Source of the DNA: Paracoccaceae bacterium
GTDB lineage: Bacteria > Pseudomonadota > Alphaproteobacteria > Rhodobacterales > Rhodobacteraceae
Direction: 5' to 3'
NCBI GenBank assembly: GCA_024304855.1
Contig: JAMWZG010000003.1
Coordinates: 259-50,900, forward strand
Length of the DNA: 50,642 nucleotides
The notes below the pieces were generated by a model. It saw only the letters and a list, made by a program, of their open reading frames with translations, had not been told where the DNA came from and made no database searches. This document shows, piece by piece, positions 1 through 8,463 of the stretch (positions are counted from its first letter, which is position 1; every line of letters starts with the position of its first letter). The position numbers were made by a program, and so were the translations under genes.

Positions 1-155
1 GCCACGGCATGATCTGAGCGGCCAGATAGACGCCTCAAGGCGGCGCGACGGGCGATTGCCCGAACCAAACGGCGACACCCGAGCATGAGGGCAGCCCTCA
101 ACGCGTTCTAATGCCGACTTTTTCAACAAAATCGGCGGAATGCGACATGAAAGGC
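1..155. other. gene-free left edge, possible IS end
   Basis: No convincing gene is visible here. Around 117-138 the sequence contains GACTTTTTCAACAAAATCGG, which resembles the terminal sequences I associate with IS5/IS1182-type insertion sequences, so the window may start just inside the end of an insertion sequence. No transposase reading frame is present to confirm this. It lies downstream of the minus-strand nuclease gene that ends at 156. Confidence 0.25.
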
Positions 156-1886
156 TCAAGGAATTGGGTATATGCCGTGCTTTTCTTTTAAAGCCTCCAG
201 CAGCCACGCCAAATCCGCGCTATTCTGACAAACCCTAACAATCTCTTGCCACGATACACGGCGTATGAGGCCTGGCACACGACAAGCGGCGGTAGCCTGC
301 CTAAGTTGAGCGTCAGCGGTTCCACCGAGTTTGAACGCAGGATTTCGACCATCATAAACAAAGACCGCATGACCGTTCGCAGAGCTAACCCTTCCTTCGC
401 GATCAACGGCCGCGGCAAGAACGTTTCTTACAATTTGATAGGTGGGCAATAGCGGACATGGCGTCGCGTCCTGACCAGCATTCCAATCAAACAGCTCAGG
501 TATGAAGTCCCAATATGAAATGCCAATTTCAGATAAGGCGCAGCGGTTTTGTCTTCCCTGCTGTCGTGTGTAGCTCCCATCACAGACTGGGGTTGCATGC
601 TTTGCGGGCCGGATACGCGAGCAAGCACCAAACTCGCTCTCGCAGAACTTGCATTCAACCGCCACCCGGTAGTCGTCTGTCTCAAGACTTACGTCCAACT
701 GAGTTGGTCGGGGTTCATTAAGGGTTTGAACATCGACTTCCATCGACAGTCTTGTTTCAAATGTTGTGACTCCAAATGCAGGACGCCCGCATTCCGCTGG
801 AACCCGAGCCAGCAATTCCAAAGCGCCCGCGGCTTTGAAGGCCCCGAAAACACTTTGAGCTAACGCTTGTGAACTTCGAAACGAGCGAAAATGTTTGTGA
901 CGGTCTTTTTCAGCGATCTCCGCCTCAATTGCTGAGGCCATCTTTATATCGCGGGGCAGCATGAGGTTTTTGGATGCTTTTTCTAACGATGCAACGGGTG
1001 GTCGTCCCGGTCTCTCATACCCATCGAGATCATCTTCAGCGAGCGTATTGGCATAAATCCACCAATTCCTTTGAAGGACCGCTTCGTGGTTTTCGAGGTT
1101 TTGTCCTCGGTCGCTGGACGCATTAACCGCGCTTTTTGGCAGCGAGTTGGGGTAATCGAACTTCGGTATCTGGGTCAGCCGTGGCGCTTGTATGCGACGA
1201 CCATATTGAACCTGTGTGTTGGGCACGGACGCAAAGACAATACTCATGTCGAAAGCCTGTGAAAATTCTTGCGCTTTTACTTCCAAGGCCGTTTTGATGT
1301 CGGTGCCTTCTTGCAGCCATCGTGACCACCATTCAGCCTCTCCAAGCACCAAGATGTCTGGTCTTTCCATAACCATATGGCGACCAAAGATGTCACGAAG
1401 CTCAACTGCTATCCGCTGAAGATTGGCCTCGACGATAGAGGCATAGCGCAACCCTTCAAGGAGCGCGACAGGAGGAGGGTCACTCGACCCTCTGGAATGC
1501 CCGATAACTTTGAGCTCAATCAGAACCGCTCGACCGTGTTCTGTCAGACCGAACATGTCGATCTTGCCGATGTCACGATCTTCGCGTCTCGACTTTAGTG
1601 GGATCTGATAGTCAATTAACTCAAACTGCGTACCGTCTGGTAGTCTCCAGCTTTGCTGGGCGTTCACCATCGCAATCGCAAAATGCTCTTCTCTGCGGTT
1701 TGTCTCACCTTCTGTCGTGGGGTATCCGGTTCTGCCTCCAAGATACGGTCGGCCACTCGCACGTGTTGGGGCCTGATCCATTAAGCTTTGATAGGCTTGA
1801 AGGTATGATGAGATGTCCATCTTTGCGACATCTTGAGCCAACGAAGATTTTGGCCACCGTTGGGCGAAAAGTAAATCGACTGTCAT
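156..1886 (-). CDS. putative nuclease with two PD-(D/E)XK domains
   Basis: A 576-aa protein with two separate nuclease-like motifs. The first is near residues 105-127: GKID with Asp110, followed by LIELKV with Glu124 and Lys126, the classic D-(E)xK pattern. The second is near 395-415: QLDV with Asp398, followed by AVECKF with Glu411 and Lys413. Upstream of the second, residues 333-350 read FRSSQALAQSVFGAF, which resembles the conserved entry motif of the PGN_0703-type putative restriction endonucleases. It is probably a DNA nuclease of a defence system. No methyltransferase sits beside it in this window. It is the only gene visible in the outer island (1-2344). The start is the ATG at 1884-1886. 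The target is unknown, and the two-domain reading rests on motifs only. Confidence 0.6.
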   Translation of the reverse strand: MTVDLLFAQRWPKSSLAQDVAKMDISSYLQAYQSLMDQAPTRASGRPYLGGRTGYPTTEGETNRREEHFAIAMVNAQQSWRLPDGTQFELIDYQIPLKSRREDRDIGKIDMFGLTEHGRAVLIELKVIGHSRGSSDPPPVALLEGLRYASIVEANLQRIAVELRDIFGRHMVMERPDILVLGEAEWWSRWLQEGTDIKTALEVKAQEFSQAFDMSIVFASVPNTQVQYGRRIQAPRLTQIPKFDYPNSLPKSAVNASSDRGQNLENHEAVLQRNWWIYANTLAEDDLDGYERPGRPPVASLEKASKNLMLPRDIKMASAIEAEIAEKDRHKHFRSFRSSQALAQSVFGAFKAAGALELLARVPAECGRPAFGVTTFETRLSMEVDVQTLNEPRPTQLDVSLETDDYRVAVECKFCESEFGACSRIRPAKHATPVCDGSYTRQQGRQNRCALSEIGISYWDFIPELFDWNAGQDATPCPLLPTYQIVRNVLAAAVDREGRVSSANGHAVFVYDGRNPAFKLGGTADAQLRQATAACRVPGLIRRVSWQEIVRVCQNSADLAWLLEALKEKHGIYPIP

Positions 1887-2040
1887 GCGGCTACTTTAGG
1901 CATGCATAGCGATCATTGAGAAACGATTCTTCATCGTTCAAAAGTCAGCGTCGTTCCGAAAGTGGACCTTTGTGCGGTCCGCAGCGAGCGACCTTTATCC
2001 GCACTTCAAGTGGGTTTCGGCACCACAGCCCCATCCAAGC

Positions 2041-2344
2041 TTCAAAATGCAATTTGGATTGCCATGTGATGCGTTTTGATGTCAGTGCCATTTACAACGT
2101 CGAGACCCGCGTCGAAAAATGGTTTCCTTATCACATTTTTTTACAACCTATCAATAGCTTATAAACTCTTCACCAAACTGGCGCAGTCACTAGGTTTAGA
2201 GAATATTGCACCCTAGAGAACGCTAACCGGCTGATGCTTGCCAAGTCAGGTGATCAGCCAAACGTTCACAACTCACTAGAACCACGGGAAAATCCGGGGG
2301 CCTCTAAACGGAGAGAATGTTTTCACCGGGGCAACTGGCGGAGG
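2041..2344. repeat. 304-bp direct repeat, copy A (island end)
   Basis: This block aligns end to end with 46988-47291 at roughly 80% identity by eye, with the same length in both copies. Shared stretches include CTTATAAACTCTTCACCAA, CAAGTCAGGTGATCAGCCAA, GAGAGAATGTTTTC and GGGGCAACTGGCGGAGG. Both copies end with the sequence of the tRNA-Ser 3' terminus. In copy B that end is part of the intact tRNA gene; here it is only the 9-nt remnant. This is the pattern expected for the tRNA-proximal end of two related integrated elements. Confidence 0.8.
2336..2344. other. att-like duplication of the tRNA-Ser 3' end
   Basis: TGGCGGAGG is the reverse complement of the last 9 nt (CCTCCGCCA) of the tRNA-Ser at 47283-47372. 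Identity with the other copy continues to the left as GGGGCAAC, giving a shared 17-mer, and breaks immediately to the right (GGATGG here, AGGTGG in the tRNA gene). This marks the probable left attachment site of the 45-kb island. Confidence 0.65.
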
Positions 2345-2432
2345 GGATGGACCAAGCGTCGAACCGTCTCCACCCTTATGACCGAAGATTTCAAGGTATG
2401 GAACATTCAATGCATGAAATTCTCTCGCGGCG

Positions 2433-3167
2433 TCAAACGACCACGCCGTGTTGTTCTCGGAGAGCGACCTCCAGTTTTCTTGCGCCTTGTCTCAGATCGC
2501 GCTGAATCAACTTGGAGCACAATGCTGCGTCTTTCTGCTTTAGGGCCTGCACAATCGCTTTGTGGTTCTCATAGCCACCCAGCCCCTTTCTGTAGCTTTT
2601 CGACAGCATGTTCCTTGTCGGCCCGATCCGAAGCCAAAGATTATTGATGACCTGCCACAAAACACTTGAACCACAATGCATGTAAAGATTGAGATGAAAC
2701 CGAGAATCCAGAACGAGACCTTCCCTAAGGCGGTCCTGCCGTATCAGTTCGCGCATAGCGTTGTTTATGCGTTCAAGTTCTGAGATGTCCTCATTGCTCA
2801 TCAGCGCTGCAGACAACTCGGCCGCCATAGGCTCGAGCGCCAAGCGCACGTTCATAACCTCACAGTAATCGTCGGCAGAAAGCACCGGGACAGAATACAT
2901 CCTTGTTTCGGACAGAAGCAGCCCACCCTCATTTGCCAATCGGGTCATGGCATCACGCGCAGGCGACAAGCTCGTGCAGTATTGCTTTGCCACATTGCGG
3001 GCCGTGATCTTTGCTCCCGGAAGCCATTCTCCGATCATCAATCCCTCGCACAAGGCAGCGTAGATTCGATCCGATAGCGTCGCGGTTTCCGAGTCTCCGA
3101 ATAGCGCAGAGGTCGTCAAATCTGCGTTGCCAGAGCTGGATGAAGGTTTGTCTGTCAGGAAACTCAA
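2433..3167 (-). CDS. GntR-family regulator, FadR/FCD subfamily
   Basis: A 244-aa protein with an N-terminal winged helix (about residues 28-100, with RIYAALCEGLMIGEWLPGAK followed by the recognition-helix region) and a C-terminal FCD ligand-binding domain (about 105-225). The FCD metal/ligand motif is visible as DSRFH and a later ENHKAIVQAL. The start is a TTG at 3165-3167; an in-frame ATG 9 nt upstream is followed directly by a stop, so it cannot be used. It is transcribed away from the PLP-enzyme/ABC-transporter operon and is the obvious candidate to bind the dyad at 3321-3379. It probably represses that operon until its substrate is present. The ligand is unknown. Confidence 0.85.
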   Translation of the reverse strand: MSFLTDKPSSSSGNADLTTSALFGDSETATLSDRIYAALCEGLMIGEWLPGAKITARNVAKQYCTSLSPARDAMTRLANEGGLLLSETRMYSVPVLSADDYCEVMNVRLALEPMAAELSAALMSNEDISELERINNAMRELIRQDRLREGLVLDSRFHLNLYMHCGSSVLWQVINNLWLRIGPTRNMLSKSYRKGLGGYENHKAIVQALKQKDAALCSKLIQRDLRQGARKLEVALREQHGVVV

Positions 3168-3320
3168 GGATCACATCCCGTCTTGGTTTATGTACGACCA
3201 TTTTCGCATGCCACCGAACAAGCGGCAACATACATGCTGATGCGCCACGCACTCGGATGAGCACCACGCCCATCAGCCCATCGAAAACGTAGGGTATTGG
3301 TGTTGCTGACAAGAGGTCGC

Positions 3321-3379
3321 TTGAAAATGATATCTCATTTTTGTTGCAAAGTCAGTTTTTTGAGATATCATTTTTTCAA
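3321..3379. promoter_or_regulatory. dyad operator over the PLP/ABC operon promoter
   Basis: Two inverted arms, TTGAAAATGATATCTCA (3321-3337) and TGAGATATCATTTTTTCAA (3361-3379), pair apart from a 2-nt length difference. Each arm holds the near-palindrome TGAGATATCA or its complement; the two lie 33 bp apart, about three helical turns. A plausible promoter, TTGCAA (3344-3349), 16 bp, TATCAT (3366-3371), overlaps the right arm. It lies between the GntR gene and the operon it is likely to control. Confidence 0.6.
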
Positions 3380-3392
3380 AATGGGGATTGGC

Positions 3393-4661
3393 ATGACAGA
3401 CGATAAAGTAAGAGTTTCGTTTCCTGCAGGGGGAGTCTCGTGGTCAGTTTTGAAAGAAACGATGGCGGAGTACTCGAGCTTGGACATCGAGTGGCGCGAC
3501 GGTCGCTCCCCGCTCTTCGTGTTCAAAAACGACGCAGAAACCGAAGAAATCGGCCGCAAAGCGTTCTTCGAGTATTTCAACGAAAATGGACTGGGTGGAT
3601 CGCGCGCATTTCACGGGATAGGACGCATGGAACGCGAGGTACTGGCCTTCGGCCTCGACCTGCTTCAGGCTCCGAAATCGGGTTCCGGGGTCTTCACTAC
3701 AGGCGGAAGCGAGAGCATACTGCTGGCTGTCAAAGCGGCTCGAGACGCTTTTCGGTCCAAACCGAATGCACCTCAGCATGGGTTGAACATTGTAATGCCC
3801 GATACCGCGCATGCAGCATTCGACAAAGCTTCACAACTGATGGACCTCGATATACGCCGCGCCCCGCTTAGGCACGACAAACGAGTTGATCCCGTAGCGC
3901 TGGGCGAACTGATAGATGCACGCACGATCCTTATCGTGGGGTCCGCGCCCTGCTATCCGCATGGGGTCATCGATCCGCTTGAGGAACTTTCCGATTTGGC
4001 GTTGACCCACGACTTATGGCTGCATGTCGATGCATGCGTTGGTGGCTGGATCTTACCGTTCTTCAAGATGAATGGCCGAGATGTCGGATCGTTTGATTTC
4101 TCCCTTCCAGGAATTCGGTCGATCTCGGCTGACCTGCACAAATTCGGCTTCTGCCCCAAGCCGGCTTCAACCGTGTTCTTCAGAAACAGCGAGGATCAAG
4201 AACGTGCAAAATTTGTAGCCGATGCTTGGCCCTCAGGAATATTTCGCACGGCTACGCTTGCCGGCACCCGCCCAGCCGGCGCTGTGGCAGGGGCTTGGGC
4301 CGTTCTCAATCATTTAGGAACGTCGGGATATCGGCGAGCCGCTGATCGACTTGCTAAGATGACAGACTCATATGTTCACGACATCGAGGCGATCGACGGC
4401 ATGACGATGTGGGCCAAGCCGGACCTCTCTCTCATTAATTTCGGATCGGAAACGCACGACATGAACAAAGTAGCCGCCGAGATGATGGAGCGCGGATGGT
4501 TGACGACCCTTACCCGGAGACCAGTCGGGCTGCATATCATGATGTCTTTGCTGCACGAGGAGCCGCGTGAACGCTACATCTCCGACCTCAAAGACTCCAT
4601 CCGCGCCAGTGGTTCTAGTACCAAGACCCTGACACTGCAATCAACTGGCTATGCGGATTAA
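3393..4661 (+). CDS. PLP-dependent lyase/decarboxylase, sphingosine-phosphate-lyase-like
   Basis: A fold-type I PLP enzyme of the group II decarboxylase family, 422 aa from the chosen ATG at 3393 (GGGG 6-7 nt upstream). The open frame continues to 3297, but that extension runs through the operator and promoter. The PLP lysine is Lys250 in SADLHKFGF. The HVDACVGGW motif with its PLP-binding Asp, and SGIFRTATLAGTRPAG followed by a helix-rich C-terminus, resemble sphingosine-1-phosphate lyases more than glutamate decarboxylases. Those lyases cut the C2-C3 bond of 2-amino-3-hydroxy phosphoesters. It heads an operon with a taurine-type ABC transporter, which points to an amino-sulfonate-like substrate. 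Decarboxylation of cysteate or a similar amino acid is the main alternative. Confidence 0.75.
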   Translation: MTDDKVRVSFPAGGVSWSVLKETMAEYSSLDIEWRDGRSPLFVFKNDAETEEIGRKAFFEYFNENGLGGSRAFHGIGRMEREVLAFGLDLLQAPKSGSGVFTTGGSESILLAVKAARDAFRSKPNAPQHGLNIVMPDTAHAAFDKASQLMDLDIRRAPLRHDKRVDPVALGELIDARTILIVGSAPCYPHGVIDPLEELSDLALTHDLWLHVDACVGGWILPFFKMNGRDVGSFDFSLPGIRSISADLHKFGFCPKPASTVFFRNSEDQERAKFVADAWPSGIFRTATLAGTRPAGAVAGAWAVLNHLGTSGYRRAADRLAKMTDSYVHDIEAIDGMTMWAKPDLSLINFGSETHDMNKVAAEMMERGWLTTLTRRPVGLHIMMSLLHEEPRERYISDLKDSIRASGSSTKTLTLQSTGYAD

Positions 4662-4702
4662 GAAATTTACCAACTAGAAAAACATCAACATGGAGAGAAC
4701 GG

Positions 4703-5749
4703 ATGACGCTTGTAAAAGAACTTTCCCGCCGCGACCTTATGAAAATTGGCGGAAACATAGGCTTGGCCAGTCTAGTGGCGTCTCCACTCGGGTTGGCTAT
4801 GCCCGCTTACGCGCAAGATCGCAAGGTGGTGTTGAGTCATTTTGCGACGGTAAATCCGCAGAATTATGCTCGCGCCACCGGAGGTTTTGAAGCTGCGTTG
4901 AACGGCATCGCAAGTGTAGAATATCAGGGTGTGAAATCCGGCCCGGATGTTCTAACAGGCATGGCCTCTGGTGCTATAGACATTGGGAACTTGGGCTCTA
5001 GCCCGATGATCGTTGGCATGGCACAAGGACTCCCAATTTCCATGGTCTATGTGCATAAGATCATTCGAGAAAGTGAGGCGCTTATCGTTCGTGCAGGAAG
5101 CGGTATCGCGAGCTTGGAAGATCTACGCGGACGCAAGATCGGAACACCTTTCAATACGTCAGTCCATTTCGCGGTGCTTGCAGCACTGGACACCGTTGGG
5201 CTTTCCACGTCCGATGTAGAACTAATCAACCTTCGCCCGGATGCGATTGCCGCCGCTTGGTCGCAGGGAGCAATCGATGCCTCTTTCATTTGGACCTCGG
5301 TGCTGTCCAAACTAGAGGCAGACGGGGGCGAGATCATTTTCACAACAGGTGATCTAGCTAAAAGCGGAGTACTCTTGCTGGATGGGTTTGTGGTTCGCGA
5401 CGCATTCAAGGAAGAGCACCCGGATCTTGTGCTAGCTTGCCTTCAGGAGTTTGCTCGCATCGACGCGGCCTTCGCCGAAAACCCAGGAGAAGTGGTGGAG
5501 ACACTCACAGATTTTCTTCAGATCGACCGAGCGTTGGTGCAGCGCTTCGTTGATACGACGCATAGCCTCACACCGGAGGAGCAGGCGACCAGCGAATGGA
5601 TGGGTACACCTGGTCAAACCGATACTGGCATCCAGCAAGCACTTCAAAAGCAGGCACAGTTCATGCTGGACACGAACCAGATCACGCAGATGCCTGACCT
5701 AGCCAAGTTCATCGACTCCAGCTTCATCGCACAAATGGCTTCAAGTTAA
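4703..5749 (+). CDS. ABC transporter substrate-binding protein, TauA-like
   Basis: A 348-aa periplasmic binding protein of the TauA/SsuA/nitrate-type family. The N-terminus has a twin-arginine-like signal (SRRDLMKIGG, then a hydrophobic stretch ending in AYAQ). The mature part has the typical SGAIDIGNLGSSP and IASLEDLRGRKIGTPF motifs and the later GAIDASFIW. GGAGAG lies 5 nt before the ATG. It delivers a small organic anion to the TauB/TauC-like membrane complex encoded directly downstream. The family binds taurine, alkanesulfonates and related compounds; the exact ligand cannot be read from the sequence. Confidence 0.82.
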   Translation: MTLVKELSRRDLMKIGGNIGLASLVASPLGLAMPAYAQDRKVVLSHFATVNPQNYARATGGFEAALNGIASVEYQGVKSGPDVLTGMASGAIDIGNLGSSPMIVGMAQGLPISMVYVHKIIRESEALIVRAGSGIASLEDLRGRKIGTPFNTSVHFAVLAALDTVGLSTSDVELINLRPDAIAAAWSQGAIDASFIWTSVLSKLEADGGEIIFTTGDLAKSGVLLLDGFVVRDAFKEEHPDLVLACLQEFARIDAAFAENPGEVVETLTDFLQIDRALVQRFVDTTHSLTPEEQATSEWMGTPGQTDTGIQQALQKQAQFMLDTNQITQMPDLAKFIDSSFIAQMASS

Positions 5750-5802
5750 AGCAAGTGCCGCCCCTTCACTGTGGGCGGCAACTGCCAAAAGGAGATACTT
5801 CC

Positions 5803-6627
5803 TTGCTGATCGAACCGTATGCTTGTGGCACGCATTGCTCTATTGAAGAAGCCAAGTTGGCTTTTCAGAACGTATCGAAGATTTATGGTGCTGGGGCAGA
5901 CAGTGTTACAGCACTGACGCCCATGGATCTGATGGTTCGTAAAGGCGACTTTCTATGCATTGTCGGCCCGTCCGGCTGTGGAAAAACTACACTGCTCAAC
6001 CTCACTGCTGGTTTTGACCAACCTACCAGCGGGAAAATAATGATCGACGGTGTAGAGATATCGAAACCCGGAGCGGAACGCGGTGTCGTCTTTCAGCAAG
6101 GTGCTCTTTTCAATTGGATGACCGTTCTCGAAAACGTGGCTTTTGGCCCTCGCGCGACGGGACACTCGGCTAGCGTGGCGCGCGAAATGGCAATGGAAAC
6201 GCTCCAGATGGTAGGACTAAAAGATTTCGCAAAGAAGTATCCTTACCAACTGTCCGGCGGGATGCAGCAAAGGGTCGGAATTGCACGCGCTTTGACTAAT
6301 GATCCCGAAGTCCTTTTGATGGACGAACCATTCGCCGCGCTCGACCAGCAGACACGTGAGGTTCTACTGGAGGAGATTCGGCTGCTCTGGAAACGGACGG
6401 GAAAAACCATCCTCTGGATCACACACTCGATCGAAGAAGCGCTCTTTCTTGCGACGCATATAGTGGTGATGTCGCCCCGACCGGGACGTATTAGGGCAGC
6501 GTTTCAAAGCGGCTTTGGGAGAAGCGATGACCCGCTGATCTCTGTAACCCCAGAGTTCGTTGCAGCCAAACGTCATATTTTCGAACTTTTGAAATCTTCA
6601 CAAAAAGATGAGGTCCAGATTCAGTGA
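5803..6627 (+). CDS. ABC transporter ATP-binding protein, TauB-like
   Basis: A 274-aa ATPase with Walker A GPSGCGKTT, signature LSGGMQQR, Walker B LLMDEPFAALD and the switch histidine in WITHS. The start is taken as the TTG at 5803 because AAAGGAG ends 8 nt upstream; the longer frame from the GTG at 5755 begins only 5 nt after the tauA-like stop and has no ribosome site. It powers import together with the adjacent permease, whose GTG start overlaps this stop codon by 4 nt. Confidence 0.85.
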   Translation: MLIEPYACGTHCSIEEAKLAFQNVSKIYGAGADSVTALTPMDLMVRKGDFLCIVGPSGCGKTTLLNLTAGFDQPTSGKIMIDGVEISKPGAERGVVFQQGALFNWMTVLENVAFGPRATGHSASVAREMAMETLQMVGLKDFAKKYPYQLSGGMQQRVGIARALTNDPEVLLMDEPFAALDQQTREVLLEEIRLLWKRTGKTILWITHSIEEALFLATHIVVMSPRPGRIRAAFQSGFGRSDDPLISVTPEFVAAKRHIFELLKSSQKDEVQIQ

Positions 6628-7466
6628 CTGATGTCTATTCGCAAAGCGAGGCGGTGCTGGACAAGCACGATGAGAAGCGGCCACGCAAACGCCTGAACGA
6701 CCTTTGGCTGACGCTGGCCACTTTCTCAGGACTACTCGCCGCTTGGTTGATCGCAACCGGCACTGGTCCTTGGGATCCTATAATCCAACCGCTTTTCCTA
6801 CCCTCACCCGCTTTAGTTATCCAGACATTCTTCCAATTGTTAGAGAACGGTTTTCAGGGAAAATCGCTTGGTCAACACGTTGGCATAAGCCTATATCGCT
6901 TCTCTACGGCATTCATTTTCTGCATTTTGATCGGTGTGCCGCTTGGTCTTCTCATGGGGATGAATCGACGTGTCCGCGCGATCTTTGAACCTCCGATCCA
7001 GGCGATACGCCCGGTTCCGAAAATCGCTTTGTTGCCGTTGTTCTTGATCTGGTTTGGCATTGGCGATTTGTCAAAAATCATAGTGATCGCCGCTCCTGTT
7101 TTTCCCATTATCGCGATCAGCGCCATGCAAGCGGTACAATCCGTCAGCAGAATGAAAATTCAGGCTGCTCAATCGTTGGGTGCAAGCCGCTGGACAGTGT
7201 TCGCAAGAATTGTACTACCGGCAAGCCTTCCGGGTATTTTCACGGGCATAAGGCTGTCAATTTCAATTGCTGTGACTATGCTGGTAGCAGCAGAGTTGAC
7301 CGCAACATCTGAGGGAATTGCCTGGATGGCTCTGACCGCCGCAGAATTTCTTGCCACTAACATAGTAATTGTCGCGGTTGTCATCATGGCGGTCATTGGC
7401 TTCGGCTTGGACCGCTTGTTCTGGCTTTTGGAGCGACGAATTGTTCATTGGAGCGGGAAGGATTGA
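6624..7466 (+). CDS. ABC transporter permease, TauC/SsuC-like
   Basis: A 280-aa inner-membrane permease with about six hydrophobic segments and the cytoplasmic EAA-type loop (AAQSLGASRWTVFARIVLPASLPGI) that docks on the ATPase. It starts with GTG overlapping the ATPase stop (GTGA), so the two are translationally coupled. It completes the binding-protein, ATPase and permease set of the sulfonate-type importer. It ends 79 bp before the convergent minus-strand operon; I see no strong terminator hairpin in that gap. Confidence 0.85.
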   Translation: MTDVYSQSEAVLDKHDEKRPRKRLNDLWLTLATFSGLLAAWLIATGTGPWDPIIQPLFLPSPALVIQTFFQLLENGFQGKSLGQHVGISLYRFSTAFIFCILIGVPLGLLMGMNRRVRAIFEPPIQAIRPVPKIALLPLFLIWFGIGDLSKIIVIAAPVFPIIAISAMQAVQSVSRMKIQAAQSLGASRWTVFARIVLPASLPGIFTGIRLSISIAVTMLVAAELTATSEGIAWMALTAAEFLATNIVIVAVVIMAVIGFGLDRLFWLLERRIVHWSGKD

Positions 7467-7545
7467 TTTAAACCCACCTCAAAAGCCCCTACTGTTGACC
7501 CATCCGATTCAGGAAGTTGTCGCACTTAACATGAGGGCCTTTCGC

Positions 7546-8463
7546 TTACGCAGCTTGCTCTTCAAGTTGTTCTAATTCAAGGCGCGCTGCATCAGTGTCG
7601 AATTCCCCCCTTTCGCCTATTAGCACAAGCGTGCAGCCACTACGCTTTGAATCATTTGCACGTGCAAGGGTCGCTCGCTGCCCCGCTAGTTGAAAAAGCA
7701 TACTATCGTTGTGCCCGCGAAATGACAGGAAACCTTTCGCACGCAACAGATAGGGCGACAGCCGGCTGATCATGTCTTGGAACGCCTGCATGTCGATAGA
7801 CGCCTCACAAGTCCATTCCAGATGGACAAAGCGGTCATCCCGCAGAGGCACCTGCCCAACACTCTCGCGCCGCCGGTTCACCTGTGATCCCTCGCTTATC
7901 AAGACCGCAAGCGGCAAGTCCGATGCGAAGTCGAAGGTATAACGGCGACCACTCATTCCAAGCCTTGTTCTAACAGCGGTCTGATCTTCCGGGGACATGC
8001 TGTCGGTTTTTGACAAACACACCAAGTCAGCCGCACGCAACTGTGCTTGAAATAGCGGATCGTCCCATCTCTCGGGCGCGTCCGGCCCGTCCACCACGCA
8101 AACGATGTTTCCCAATGAAGCCTGAAACCAGATGACCGGGTCCATAAGGGACTGCACGATCCCCACCGGATCGGCGACGCCGCTTGCCTCGATCACAATA
8201 AGGTCCGGCGCGGGCTTCTGGTTCAGCAGCAGTTTCAACGTGCGCAGCAGATCGCCTTGCAACGTGCAGCAGATGCAGCCGTTCTTCAGCCCGATGACGC
8301 CCTCTGCCGTGCCTGACAAGATATCCGCATCAATGTTGATACTGCCGAAATCATTAACGATAGCCCCGATACGGCGGCCATGATTCGCAGCAAGCAGCCG
8401 GTTGATCAGTGTCGTTTTGCCAGCCCCCAGAAAACCTGTGACCAGCAGTATCGGGACACTCAT
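7546..8463 (-). CDS. COG0523 (CobW/ZigA-type) GTPase metallochaperone
   Basis: A 305-aa G3E-family GTPase. Walker A is GFLGAGKTT near residue 10, the metal-binding CxCC motif is GCICC, the Walker B region reads VIEASGVADP, and the base-recognition motif is SKTD. A CobW C-terminal-type domain follows. The family delivers metals, often zinc, to client enzymes. It is the last gene of the minus-strand operon and its start overlaps the stop of the amidohydrolase gene by 4 nt. Two upstream enzymes (the amidohydrolase and the M81 peptidase) belong to zinc-dependent families, so they are the likely clients. Confidence 0.85.
   Translation of the reverse strand: MSVPILLVTGFLGAGKTTLINRLLAANHGRRIGAIVNDFGSINIDADILSGTAEGVIGLKNGCICCTLQGDLLRTLKLLLNQKPAPDLIVIEASGVADPVGIVQSLMDPVIWFQASLGNIVCVVDGPDAPERWDDPLFQAQLRAADLVCLSKTDSMSPEDQTAVRTRLGMSGRRYTFDFASDLPLAVLISEGSQVNRRRESVGQVPLRDDRFVHLEWTCEASIDMQAFQDMISRLSPYLLRAKGFLSFRGHNDSMLFQLAGQRATLARANDSKRSGCTLVLIGERGEFDTDAARLELEQLEEQAA

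Larger units (their letters stand above)
1887..2432. other. gene-free stretch holding island end repeat A
   Basis: No credible coding sequence. It holds the upstream region of the minus-strand nuclease gene, the 304-bp repeat A (2041-2344) with its att-like end, and about 90 bp before the stop codon of the GntR gene. Weaker similarity to the right-hand repeat seems to extend left to about 1992. Confidence 0.6.

Noticed and set aside
3297-3392. Upstream extension of the PLP enzyme to 3297
   Set aside because: It would translate through the promoter and operator dyad and adds no family-like sequence; the ATG at 3393 has a better ribosome site.
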